This document shows positions 1 through 8,422 of a stretch of 48,451 nucleotides of DNA, one piece after another; positions within the stretch are counted from its first letter, which is position 1, and each line of letters starts with the position of its first letter. The stretch spans positions 1 to 48,451 of the forward strand of contig NZ_JAVRHO010000025.1 of the NCBI RefSeq assembly GCF_031846515.1, in the 5' to 3' direction. A program made the position numbers and the translations under genes. Origin of the DNA: Autumnicola lenta (GTDB lineage: Bacteria > Bacteroidota > Bacteroidia > Flavobacteriales > Flavobacteriaceae). The notes under the pieces are model-generated. The model made no database searches. It saw only the letters and a list, made by a program, of their open reading frames with translations, and had not been told where the DNA came from.

Positions 1-151
1 TCCATTCCTTATTTTTTATCCTAAACAATTAAGTACAATCGAATAATTTTTTATTTACTTCTGAAAAAAAGCTTTAGAAATTTTGAATAATAAGGATTAT
101 AAACATAGTTTTAACATTATTGATAATCTTCTTAAAAACAACAACAGGAAA

Positions 152-916
152 ATGAAAAAATCCACCAACGGGATTGGGTTAGCTTTTTTAGCACTTTTAA
201 TAATTCCAACTATGGCAAATTCGCAAAACGACAATGATCTTCCTCCTGAGGCTACCGAATTTTATGAGCCTGTTCCTAAGAAAATCCAGGCAGGTTCACA
301 ACCGGGCGAAGCCCCATCAGACGCTATTGTCCTTTTTGATGGTACAAACCTGGATGCATGGCAAAATGCCGAAGATGGGAGCACCGCAAACTGGAATATT
401 TCAGATGGAATTTTAACCGTTAATCCGGGTTCAGGCCCAATTAAAACCCGGGAGGAGTTTGGCGATGTTCAGTTACATTTGGAATGGCGGGCACCTCAGG
501 AAATTAAAGGAGAAGGCCAGGGACGTGGCAACAGCGGGGTATTTCTTATGAACAACTACGAAGTGCAGATCCTGGATTCTTACGAAAGCAAAACTTACAC
601 CAACGGGCAGGCCGGCAGCGTTTATAAACAATCGCCGCCATTGGTAAACGCCACAAAATCCCCGGAAGAATGGAATGTTTATGATATTATCTTCAGGTCA
701 CCGCGTTTTAATAAAGACGGAATGTTGATAAAACCGGCCACAGTAACTGTGCTGCATAATGGAGTGCTGGTCCAGGATCATTTTGAAATAAAAGGACCAA
801 CCGTTTACACCGGGATTCCGCATTATACCGCCCATGCAGATAAACTTCCTATTCGTTTTCAGGATCACGGAAATCCTGTAAGCTTCAGAAATATATGGGT
901 AAGGGATTTAGATTAA
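152..916 (+). CDS. DUF1080 / 3-keto-disaccharide hydrolase family protein
   Basis: Secreted protein of about 254 residues. The ATG at 152 is chosen because it opens a clear signal peptide (MKK, then a hydrophobic run ending near ANSQ); the frame stays open up to a TTG at 83, but that would bury the signal peptide. Family hallmarks are LFDGTNLDAW near the mature N-terminus, a central GNSGVF...YEVQILD segment and the closing RFQDHGNPVSFRNIWVRDL, which together form the concanavalin-like DUF1080 fold. Members of this family have been shown to cleave 3-keto-glycosides. Its neighbour 22 bases downstream is a Gfo/Idh/MocA oxidoreductase, the enzyme class that makes the 3-keto group, so the two probably act in sequence on one periplasmic glycoside. 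The substrate cannot be told from sequence. Nothing shows that it belongs to the xylan operon; it may be the end of a locus that begins left of the window. Confidence 0.85.
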   Translation: MKKSTNGIGLAFLALLIIPTMANSQNDNDLPPEATEFYEPVPKKIQAGSQPGEAPSDAIVLFDGTNLDAWQNAEDGSTANWNISDGILTVNPGSGPIKTREEFGDVQLHLEWRAPQEIKGEGQGRGNSGVFLMNNYEVQILDSYESKTYTNGQAGSVYKQSPPLVNATKSPEEWNVYDIIFRSPRFNKDGMLIKPATVTVLHNGVLVQDHFEIKGPTVYTGIPHYTAHADKLPIRFQDHGNPVSFRNIWVRDLD

Positions 917-938
917 AAATTCAACAAGAATAGAAAAT

Positions 939-2285
939 ATGAACGACAAAAACACAAGAAGGAGCTTTATTAAAAGGTCGTCCTTAGCGGCTGCAGGATT
1001 AAGTTTACCGTTTTCTGCAATGCCTTTTTCAGCAGATATTTTAAAAGTTGCTCCCAGCGATCAGCTTAATTTTGGACTTATTGGCTGTAAAGGAATGGGA
1101 TGGGCAGATATGCAGAGCCATTATAAAATTCCCGGAGTGAATTGCGTTGCACTTGCAGATATCGATCAAAGGGTTTTGGACGAAAGGTCTGCAGGAGTGA
1201 AGGAAATAGGAGGAAAAAGTCCGAAACAATATAAAGATTACCGCAAACTTCTTGAAGATAAAGATATTGATGTTGTGATTGTTGGTACGCCAGATCATTG
1301 GCACTGCCTTAACACGGTGCATGCTTTGCAGGCCGGGAAACATGTTTATGTGGAAAAGCCTTTGGCCAACAGCATACAGGAGTGCGACGTGATGTTAGGT
1401 GCAGCCAACCGGCATGATAAATTGATACAGGTAGGGCAGTGGCAAAGGAGTGGTAAACATTATGACGATGCAATAAAATATGTACAGTCCGGCCAGCTGG
1501 GAAATATCAGGCTGGTAAAATGCTGGGCTTACCAGGGCTGGATGAATCCTGTTCCTGTAAAACCTAATACTCCGCCGCCACCGGGAGTAGATTACGATAT
1601 GTGGCTGGGCCCTGCGCCAGACCGTCCTTTTAATGAAAATCGTTTTCATTTCGATTTCCGGTGGTTCTGGGATTATGCAGGTGGTTTAATGACGGACTGG
1701 GGCGTGCATGAAATTGATATTGCGCTTTATGCCATGCAGGCAAAAGCTCCAAAATCTATACTGGCTTCCGGAGGTAAATTTGCCTATCCAAATGATGCTT
1801 CAGAAACTCCCGATACGCTGCAAACTGTTTACGAATTTGAAGATTTTAATCTTTTGTGGGAGCACGCTACAGGAATAGATGGTGGTAATTACGGCAGGAA
1901 TGAGGGAATTGCTTTTATAGGAAATAATGGAACCCTGGTGGTAAACCGCGGCGGCTGGGAAGTAATTCCCGAAGGCGAGAACAAAGACGACGAATGGGTA
2001 ACCAAGCTGGACAGGGTGGAACAGCAGGATGCGCAGGGAAGTGCCCTGGACAATCACACCAAGAATTTCATAGAAAGTATTAAAACCAACGATGCTTCTA
2101 AACTTAACTGCGGAATAAAAGCCGGGCATGCGGCCGCAGTAACGGCCCACATGGGAAATATCGCGTACAAAACAGGCGAGAAAATTTACTGGAATGAGCA
2201 GGAAAGATCGTTTAAAGGAAGTGAAGCAGCCAATAAGCTTGTACAAGCCGAATATCACAATGGGTGGAAATTGCCGAAGGTATAG
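939..2285 (+). CDS. Tat-exported Gfo/Idh/MocA family NAD(P)-dependent oxidoreductase
   Basis: Protein of 448 residues. It opens with a twin-arginine signal (RRSFIKR at residues 7-13, followed by a hydrophobic AAAGLSLPFSA stretch), so it is exported folded with its cofactor. The Rossmann part shows FGLIGCKGMGW and a VALADID motif, then the diagnostic EKPLANS (EKP) motif near residue 138. The C-terminal half contains MTDWGVHEIDIALYAM, typical of Bacteroidota members that oxidise or dehydrate sugars. Proteins of this type supply the 3-keto intermediate that DUF1080 hydrolases cleave, which fits the tandem gene just upstream. It is convergent with the GH115 gene, and two hairpins lie between the stops. 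Substrate unknown. Confidence 0.88.
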   Translation: MNDKNTRRSFIKRSSLAAAGLSLPFSAMPFSADILKVAPSDQLNFGLIGCKGMGWADMQSHYKIPGVNCVALADIDQRVLDERSAGVKEIGGKSPKQYKDYRKLLEDKDIDVVIVGTPDHWHCLNTVHALQAGKHVYVEKPLANSIQECDVMLGAANRHDKLIQVGQWQRSGKHYDDAIKYVQSGQLGNIRLVKCWAYQGWMNPVPVKPNTPPPPGVDYDMWLGPAPDRPFNENRFHFDFRWFWDYAGGLMTDWGVHEIDIALYAMQAKAPKSILASGGKFAYPNDASETPDTLQTVYEFEDFNLLWEHATGIDGGNYGRNEGIAFIGNNGTLVVNRGGWEVIPEGENKDDEWVTKLDRVEQQDAQGSALDNHTKNFIESIKTNDASKLNCGIKAGHAAAVTAHMGNIAYKTGEKIYWNEQERSFKGSEAANKLVQAEYHNGWKLPKV

Positions 2286-2300
2286 ACCTTTAGACAAAAA

Positions 2301-2332
2301 TAATACAGGCCTGCAATAGCAAGCCTGCATTA
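2301..2332 (-). terminator. Hairpin terminator of the GH67-GH115 operon
   Basis: Two 14-base arms (2301-2314 and 2319-2332) pair at 12 of 14 positions around an AATA loop. Read on the minus strand, the stem is followed by TTTTTGTC, as expected for an intrinsic terminator of the leftward operon that ends at 2383. Confidence 0.65.
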
Positions 2333-2345
2333 TCAAATTATATAG

Positions 2346-2378
2346 ACCACGGGAACTTTTAAGCTACTCGTGGTTTTT
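2346..2378 (+). terminator. Hairpin terminator of the DUF1080-Gfo/Idh unit
   Basis: ACCACG at 2346-2351 pairs with CGTGGT at 2369-2374 and runs straight into a T tract (2374-2378), giving a rightward intrinsic terminator. It lies beyond the leftward terminator, so the two transcripts overlap for about 70 bases. Confidence 0.55.
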
Positions 2379-2382
2379 GCAT

Positions 2383-5250
2383 TTATTCCGCTTTGGCGCT
2401 CATTGGCGGGCCAAAATAAGAGTCTTCAATTTCTTCCGTTTTAATAAGGATTTTCTGAAGCACAATTCCCGGGTCTACCGCCCAAACCTTTAGTGTGTGA
2501 GCACCGTCGCTTTCCAGGTTGAAATTTGTCTTTACCACAGTGGCGTTATTCGCTACCGAAGTATCCCAGTTATCGCCAGTGTCTTCCTGTAAATTCAGGA
2601 TCTTTGGCTCCTTGCCATCAATGGAAACCGCAAAACGTAATCCGCCCCTGTTTAGAAAATCTAAGCTGGGAGATAAGGTAAATTCCACTTCAACTTCTCC
2701 TGAACTAAATGCAAAGAAATCATAATTAAGCGACGGATTGTTTTTGCTAAATTCTCCTCCGGGTTTTATTTTTCCTGAAGACATGGCAGAACCTGTTTTT
2801 CCTAAATTCGGAATTAACTGCCATTCATTGTCACCACTGGTTTTTTCTGAATATTTTGTTGCCGGGATAGCAACATAACCATTGCTTTCCACAAAACCTG
2901 AAATTTCTTCTGAAGGATTTCTAATAGCAGCAAGAACCTGTACTTTTGTTCTTCCCGGGCCTTTTATAGTTAGCGGGACTTCATGCTCGCCTTCCGGAGC
3001 TTTGTCCCAATCTATACTCACAAAAACTCGTTCCTGGTCAGCTACTTTACCTTTTTCTGAAGAAAGTTTTATCCAGTCTTCTTTGTTCTTGATTTTGTAT
3101 TTAAAATCCTCCTGTCCTTTATTAAAAATGTCTATATAAAAGCTTTGGTCGCTATAAGGGTCAAACATGGGAAGCACCGCTTCCTGGCCTTTTGCGGCCT
3201 GCGTGGGCCACGAATTTGTAGATCCTTCCACAGCAATGCCCATAGCCGCTTCTTCCGGTACTTCTATCTTTTTTACTTCCGGCATACTTTGTTCTTCCGG
3301 TTGTTGCCAGTAGGTGTAGCCAATATGGTTTTGCGACATCATATGGTTCCATTTTCCATCGGCCAGCTCGTTGTGATAATATTCAGTGAGTTCAGCATCT
3401 TTTGCGTAATACTGCTCAACTTCATCGGCATAATGATTAGCAATGGCGCGGCCTTGCTTGGCGTACAACCTGTTTTTTGCGGTAGCCACATAGAGCCTGT
3501 TGAGGTTTGCTGAAGCTTTTACCGGAAACAAGACAAGCTGATAAAATGCATCACGGTATTGCTGCGGAAGTTCATCATAAATTTGTTCGGCCTGTTCTTC
3601 GATTTTAGAGAAATCTTCCAAAACCCTTTCGGCTTCGTTATAACTGGTGATGCTATAGGTTTCTGCGCTTAAAAGTTCCGGCTTTCTGCGGCTGTTGTAC
3701 TTTGTGTATTTTTCAAGAATATCAGCTGTTTCTTCAGCATATTCTTTCCCAAACTGCTTTTCTGCCCATTTCCTGGTATATTCGGGAAGGTCTTCCGCAG
3801 TAATTTTTTCGGGGTTCCAGGCGTAATCCAGGAAGAAACTGGTAGGAAATTCCATGGGTTTTATATCACCTACATTTACAATCCACAACTCTTCAGCTCC
3901 AAATTTATATGCGAGGTTCATTTGTTCCCAAACCCTGGAAATCTGGGTTGTGTTGATCCATTTATAATTCCGCGGGCCGCCAACGTAGTCAAAATGATAA
4001 TAAATTCCGTAGCCGCCAGCTCGTTCTTCTTCTTCGGGATTTGGCAATTTCCTTATATTCCCCCAGTTGTCATCGGCCAGCAGCAGCGTAACATCATCTG
4101 GCACGCGCATTCCCTGGTCGTAATAATCCTGGACTTCCTTGTAAAGCGCCCAAACCTGCGGAGTCTCTTCTGTAGGTTTTCCGGTTACTTCAGCAATAAT
4201 ACGGCGTTGGTCTTCTACCACGCTTTCCAGCAGACTAATAGCCGTGCCTTCGCTCATAGGTTCGTCGCCATCGCCACGCATCCCAATGGTAACCACGCTC
4301 TCGTTATCGCCCATGCGTTCCATTCCTTCTCTCCAGAATTGCTGAAGATTTTTGGGATTGGTATTATAATTCCAATCTCCCTCACCATAGCGGCGCCACT
4401 CAACGTGCGCCCGCATGAGCGGTTCGTGGTGCGAAGTCCCTATTACCACGCCATACTCATTGGCGATAATTGGGTTTTTTGGGTCATCATCATAAAACGC
4501 CCTTCCCCACATTGCCGGCCATAAATAATTTCCTTTTAGCCGAAGGATAAGCTCAAAAACATGCTCGTAAAATTCGCTGTTAAAGCCGCCAAAATTCTCT
4601 GTAGCCCAACCTGCAAGGGCGGGAGCTTCATCGTTAATAAAAATTCCGCGGTATTTTACTTTTGGGGAGCCGTCAGAATATTTTCCGGATTTTATGTACA
4701 AATTTTCGGCTTTTTTAGCCGGAACATCGGCCCACCAGTACCAGGGAGAAACGCCAATTTCTTCGGAAACGTCATACATCCCGAAAATTGTCCCCCTTTT
4801 GTCGCTTCCGGCGATTACCAGGGCTTTTTTTACATTCGGCATGGGATTTTCGACTACCTGAATGGTAAAAGTTTCCCATTTTCCGGTTAATCCTGAAACG
4901 TCTAATTTCCCGCTTCCTGCCAACCGATCGATCAAGCGGCTTTTTCCCAGCGTCCCTATAATAACTGCCGTTTCTGAATTAATTTCTACGGAAGTATTCA
5001 AATCCGGAAGCCTTCCGGTTACACTTTCAATATCCTGCGTAAAATCTTCAGCAACATAATGTACTCCTTTAAAATCTTCAGGATCAATATAAATATTTGG
5101 CAATTCTGAAGCTGAAGCCAGCTCAAAAGATCCTTCTGTTTCAGAATTTGTCACATAAGAATCCTGTGCAAAACTAAAAACCGGTAAAAGGATCGCCAGC
5201 AAAATATATTGCCGATAATTGTAATTTTTGATGCTGCTCTTAATTTTCAT
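2383..5250 (-). CDS. GH115 xylan alpha-1,2-glucuronidase
   Basis: Exported enzyme of about 955 residues that removes (4-O-methyl)glucuronic acid from xylan, including internal decorations. The ATG at 5250 is preferred to the in-frame TTG at 5271 because it sits one base after the stop of the upstream GH10 gene and gives a normal signal peptide ending FSFAQ. No lipobox cysteine is present, so a periplasmic location is likely. The GH115 core is recognised from GVSPWYWWADVPAKK, YRGIFINDEAPALAGW, RLKGNYLWPAMW, GTSHHEPLMRAHVEW and IGMRGDGDEPM; the C-terminal third is the beta-rich accessory domain usual in this family. Length is normal. It is the last gene of the leftward operon led by GH67, so the operon carries both known alpha-glucuronidase classes. 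Confidence 0.95.
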   Translation of the reverse strand: MKIKSSIKNYNYRQYILLAILLPVFSFAQDSYVTNSETEGSFELASASELPNIYIDPEDFKGVHYVAEDFTQDIESVTGRLPDLNTSVEINSETAVIIGTLGKSRLIDRLAGSGKLDVSGLTGKWETFTIQVVENPMPNVKKALVIAGSDKRGTIFGMYDVSEEIGVSPWYWWADVPAKKAENLYIKSGKYSDGSPKVKYRGIFINDEAPALAGWATENFGGFNSEFYEHVFELILRLKGNYLWPAMWGRAFYDDDPKNPIIANEYGVVIGTSHHEPLMRAHVEWRRYGEGDWNYNTNPKNLQQFWREGMERMGDNESVVTIGMRGDGDEPMSEGTAISLLESVVEDQRRIIAEVTGKPTEETPQVWALYKEVQDYYDQGMRVPDDVTLLLADDNWGNIRKLPNPEEEERAGGYGIYYHFDYVGGPRNYKWINTTQISRVWEQMNLAYKFGAEELWIVNVGDIKPMEFPTSFFLDYAWNPEKITAEDLPEYTRKWAEKQFGKEYAEETADILEKYTKYNSRRKPELLSAETYSITSYNEAERVLEDFSKIEEQAEQIYDELPQQYRDAFYQLVLFPVKASANLNRLYVATAKNRLYAKQGRAIANHYADEVEQYYAKDAELTEYYHNELADGKWNHMMSQNHIGYTYWQQPEEQSMPEVKKIEVPEEAAMGIAVEGSTNSWPTQAAKGQEAVLPMFDPYSDQSFYIDIFNKGQEDFKYKIKNKEDWIKLSSEKGKVADQERVFVSIDWDKAPEGEHEVPLTIKGPGRTKVQVLAAIRNPSEEISGFVESNGYVAIPATKYSEKTSGDNEWQLIPNLGKTGSAMSSGKIKPGGEFSKNNPSLNYDFFAFSSGEVEVEFTLSPSLDFLNRGGLRFAVSIDGKEPKILNLQEDTGDNWDTSVANNATVVKTNFNLESDGAHTLKVWAVDPGIVLQKILIKTEEIEDSYFGPPMSAKAE

Positions 5251-5251
5251 A

Positions 5252-6391
5252 TTAATCTTCGTTTTCTTCAAATTCTATGACTTCATAATAGACCTCTTTT
5301 GGCTCGTAATCTTCATCAAAAAGCAACGGATAATTCTTGCGGCCCGGCACCGGATAGTAATCCAGCCAGCTGTAGGCATCAGCAATATTCCAAAAGGTTA
5401 AGCCGGTCATAACTTCTTTATAATCGCGGAATACTTCAAAAAACATTTTATACTTTTCAATCTGTTTTTGCTGAAGTTCGGGAGTAAATTCGTCAGATTC
5501 ATCTTCACGCATCTCGCGGCGCTCCTTTTCCCAGGGGTAAAGCGAAACGTCCAACTCTGTGATCTGCACTTCCAAACCTAAAGACGAATACATATCCATG
5601 GCTTTTCTAAGCTCTTCTTCTGAAGGATCAAAAATAGACCAGTGCCCCTGGATTCCCACACCGTCTATTGGTACGTCCCGGTCTACAAGCATTTTTAGTA
5701 GTTTGTAAATTCTATCTCTTTTTTCGGGAATTATGGCGTTATAATCGTTGTAAAAAAGCTTTGCTTCAGGATCTGCCTGGTGTGCGTATTCAAAAGCTTT
5801 AATGATAAAATCTTCTCCCAGAATTTCATACCATTCAGATGCTCTTAAGAATTCTTCAGGGTTATCTGCAATGGCTTCATTTACAACATCCCACGCATAG
5901 ATCGTCCCTTTGTAGCGGGAAACTACGGTGTCGATATGATTCTTCATTCGCTGCAGAAGTTCTTCTTTGCTCACCTGCCCGCCGTCTTCTGCTTTAAAAA
6001 TCCAATCCCCGGTTTGTTGATGCCATACTAAGGCATGCCCCCGCATCTTCATATCATTTTCGCGGGCGAAATTGGCAATTTTATCTGCAGCTTCCCAGGA
6101 ATAGCGGTCTTGTTCTGGATGAATTTCTCCCATTTTCATTACATTTTCAGGTGTCATGCTGTTGTAATGTTGCAGGATTAATTCTTTGGATTTTCCTTCA
6201 AATGAATTTGGGGCAACTGCGACTCCTACAGGAAAATATTCTGAATAATAATCTTTAAGACCTTTCTCCTGTTCCTGTTCTTGGGTAGTTGTAGCTGCAA
6301 CTTCGTTATTTTCTTCAGAACCCGATTTGCATCCTGCAAAAAGGATGGAGCAAACAAGTAAAAGGTTTATTTTTTTATAAATGGTCTTCAT
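5252..6391 (-). CDS. GH10 endo-1,4-beta-xylanase, lipoprotein (single domain)
   Basis: Lipoprotein of 379 residues with a lipobox ending at Cys21 (LFAGC). A single GH10 barrel follows. Visible landmarks are TPENVMKMGEI near residue 80, RGHALVWHQQ near 117, the acid/base Glu172 in WDVVNEAI, and the nucleophile Glu279 in QITELDVSL. The end of the barrel has TGLTFWNIADAYSW. No binding module is attached. The residues after the acylated cysteine (KSGSEENNE) are only moderately acidic, so inner-face or surface exposure is open; its position between UxuA and GH115 in a periplasm-oriented operon suggests that it trims imported oligosaccharides. It is the compact member of the three GH10 enzymes in the window. 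Confidence 0.96.
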   Translation of the reverse strand: MKTIYKKINLLLVCSILFAGCKSGSEENNEVAATTTQEQEQEKGLKDYYSEYFPVGVAVAPNSFEGKSKELILQHYNSMTPENVMKMGEIHPEQDRYSWEAADKIANFARENDMKMRGHALVWHQQTGDWIFKAEDGGQVSKEELLQRMKNHIDTVVSRYKGTIYAWDVVNEAIADNPEEFLRASEWYEILGEDFIIKAFEYAHQADPEAKLFYNDYNAIIPEKRDRIYKLLKMLVDRDVPIDGVGIQGHWSIFDPSEEELRKAMDMYSSLGLEVQITELDVSLYPWEKERREMREDESDEFTPELQQKQIEKYKMFFEVFRDYKEVMTGLTFWNIADAYSWLDYYPVPGRKNYPLLFDEDYEPKEVYYEVIEFEENED

Positions 6392-6411
6392 CTGGTGATT
6401 GATTTTTTAAA

Positions 6412-7587
6412 TTATGCTGAGGTTATACTTTTTTCCAGTCCTTTTTCGAGTCCTCTTAATTCGGCAAGTCCTTTTAATCTTCCGATTAGGGAATAACCGG
6501 GGTAGTAGTTCCTGTGATCTTCGGCAGAATGCAGGTAGCCGTGATCTGGCCGCATTGGCAAACTGATTTTTTTCTCATTCATATAAGAAAGGATGCGGCC
6601 AACAATTTCTGCCATTGGAACGGCACCATCCAGGTGATCTGATTCCCGAAAAATTCCGTTGCTCTCGTGCTTTACATTTCTTAAATGTAGAAAATGTATC
6701 CTGTCTTTAGATTTTTCAAATATTTCAACAAGATCATTTTCCGGTCTTCCGCCGAGGGAGCCGGTGCAGTAGCAAAGGCCGTTGGCTTTAATATCAACCT
6801 CCTTCAAAATATGCTCAATATCGGCCTGGGTGCTCACTACTCTTGGAAGTCCCAGAACAGAAAACGGCGGATCGTCTGGATGTATCGCCAATTGTACCCC
6901 TGCTTCCTGTGCCACCGGGGAAACTTGAGATAAAAAATGGACAAGATTCTGCCTTAGTTTGTCGTCATCTATATGATAGTAAGCTTTTAGCTGTTCTTTG
7001 ATTACTTCGGGAGTAAAACTTTCAGAACTACCCGGGAGTCCCAGCAATACATTTTTAAATAAGCGTTCTTTTTCTTCTGAAGAAAGATTTTCACCAGTCT
7101 TGCGGGCTTCTTCTATTTCTTCTTCAGAATAATCTTTTTCAGCATTTTCCCTTTTCAGAAGAAAGAGGTCGAAAAAGGCAAATTTCGCAGGATGATATCT
7201 CAGCACCTTAGAACCATCTTCATTTTCAAAATCGTGGTCGGTCCTAAGCCAGTCCAGAATTGGCATAAAATTATATGTGATTACTTTCAGGCCACATTCA
7301 GCAACATTTTTAATGCTCTGCTTGTAGTTTTCTATAAGCTGTTTATAATTTCCTGTTTGTCTCTTAATATCTTCATGAACCGGAAGGCTTTCTATAACTT
7401 TCCATTCCAGACCGGCATCTTCTATGGTTTTGATTCGCTCGTTAATATCTTTCACCTGCCATACATCGCCCACGGGTACCTGGTGCAGGGCGGTCACAAT
7501 TCCTGTAACACCTGCCTGCTTCAGTTCTTTTAAAGAAATAATATCCTGCGGCCCGTACCACCGCATGGTCTGCGTCATGTTATACAT
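6412..7587 (-). CDS. uxuA: Mannonate dehydratase UxuA
   Basis: Cytoplasmic enzyme of 391 residues that dehydrates D-mannonate to 2-keto-3-deoxygluconate. The family signature at the N-terminus is MRWYGPQDIISLKELKQAG, followed by VTGIVTALHQVPVGDVW. Later landmarks are LAIHPDDPPFSVLGLPRVVS, CYCTGSLG and the metal-site regions HFLHLRNV and RPDHGYLH. Length is that of classical UxuA. No signal peptide. The start at 7587 follows the SDR stop by one base; an internal ATG three codons on is also possible. In this operon it handles the glucuronate released by GH67 and GH115 once isomerised to fructuronate and reduced to mannonate. The isomerase (UxaC) is not in this window. Confidence 0.95.
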   Translation of the reverse strand: MYNMTQTMRWYGPQDIISLKELKQAGVTGIVTALHQVPVGDVWQVKDINERIKTIEDAGLEWKVIESLPVHEDIKRQTGNYKQLIENYKQSIKNVAECGLKVITYNFMPILDWLRTDHDFENEDGSKVLRYHPAKFAFFDLFLLKRENAEKDYSEEEIEEARKTGENLSSEEKERLFKNVLLGLPGSSESFTPEVIKEQLKAYYHIDDDKLRQNLVHFLSQVSPVAQEAGVQLAIHPDDPPFSVLGLPRVVSTQADIEHILKEVDIKANGLCYCTGSLGGRPENDLVEIFEKSKDRIHFLHLRNVKHESNGIFRESDHLDGAVPMAEIVGRILSYMNEKKISLPMRPDHGYLHSAEDHRNYYPGYSLIGRLKGLAELRGLEKGLEKSITSA

Positions 7588-7588
7588 C

Positions 7589-8332
7589 TTAAAATCCTAT
7601 TGAATTACCACCGTCTATAGGCAGTATGGTTCCTGTTGTAAATTTTGACTGGGTAGTGGCATAGTAAAAAACGGCATCTCCAATATCTGAAGGTTCCCCA
7701 AGCCTGCCCATTGGTGTCCTGGAAAGTACCTTGTTCTTTCTTTCGGGATCGCTGTCCAGGGCCTTGCCGCTCATATTGGTTTTAATAAATCCCGGAGCAA
7801 CACAGTTTACCCTTATTCCATGCTGGGCGAGATCTACGGCCATGGCCCGTGTCATCCCTTCTATCGCCGTTTTACTTGCAGAATACGCAATAACTTTTGG
7901 AATTCCATACTGTGCCGCCATAGAACTAATGTTGATAATGCTTCCGGAGTTCTTCTCTTTCATGAATTTAGAAACTTCGCGGCTCATCACAAAGACGCTG
8001 GTAACGTTTGTATGAAGAATAGATTGGAATTCCTCATCGGTCACTTCCATGAATTCCTTTTTCATATTAATCCCGGCGTTGTTCACCAAAATATCGATAG
8101 CCCCTGCTTCTTTGGCAATTTTCGCCACAGCCTCGGGAATTTCTTTAAGATTATTAAGGTCGAGGATAAAAGGTTTTGCGTTAGGGCCAAGTTCTTCACA
8201 GGCCTTCAGGGTTTTTTCCTCGTTTCTTCCGTTTACATAAGTAGTAACGCCATTATCACAAAACTTTTTTGCGGTAGCATATCCAAGTCCGGCATTGGCG
8301 CCGGTTACAATTGCAGTCAGGTTGTTTTTCAT
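7589..8332 (-). CDS. SDR-family oxidoreductase, probable fructuronate reductase (UxuB function)
   Basis: Classical short-chain dehydrogenase of 247 residues. The ATG at 8332 (MKNNLTAIVTGANAGLG) puts the TGxxxGxG cofactor motif at its usual place; the frame stays open upstream only by chance. Other landmarks are LVNNAG, the catalytic triad Ser (NISSMAA), Tyr and Lys (YSASK), and the closing GTILPIDGG. Fold assignment is firm. The reaction is inferred from position: it is translationally linked to uxuA (one-base gap) in an operon that releases glucuronate, and Bacteroidota often use an SDR instead of the polyol-dehydrogenase UxuB to reduce fructuronate to mannonate. A gluconate 5-dehydrogenase or 2-deoxygluconate dehydrogenase activity is the main alternative. 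Confidence 0.82.
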   Translation of the reverse strand: MKNNLTAIVTGANAGLGYATAKKFCDNGVTTYVNGRNEEKTLKACEELGPNAKPFILDLNNLKEIPEAVAKIAKEAGAIDILVNNAGINMKKEFMEVTDEEFQSILHTNVTSVFVMSREVSKFMKEKNSGSIINISSMAAQYGIPKVIAYSASKTAIEGMTRAMAVDLAQHGIRVNCVAPGFIKTNMSGKALDSDPERKNKVLSRTPMGRLGEPSDIGDAVFYYATTQSKFTTGTILPIDGGNSIGF

Positions 8333-8422
8333 TAAATTAAATTGTTGAACCATGGCAAGACATTGGGTTGCCATTACCATAGCTATTTTAGTTAAATGCC
8401 CAATTTGGGTCTGTAAATTGAT

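Noticed and set aside
31..48. ACAATCGAAT near the left edge as a fourth operator copy
   Set aside because: Half-site only, with no palindromic right arm.
83..151. Extended N-terminus of the DUF1080 protein from a TTG at 83
   Set aside because: It would place about 23 polar residues before an otherwise standard signal peptide.
3922..4524. 200-codon frame antisense to GH115
   Set aside because: It mirrors the GH115 codons and has no family features; shadow of the real gene.
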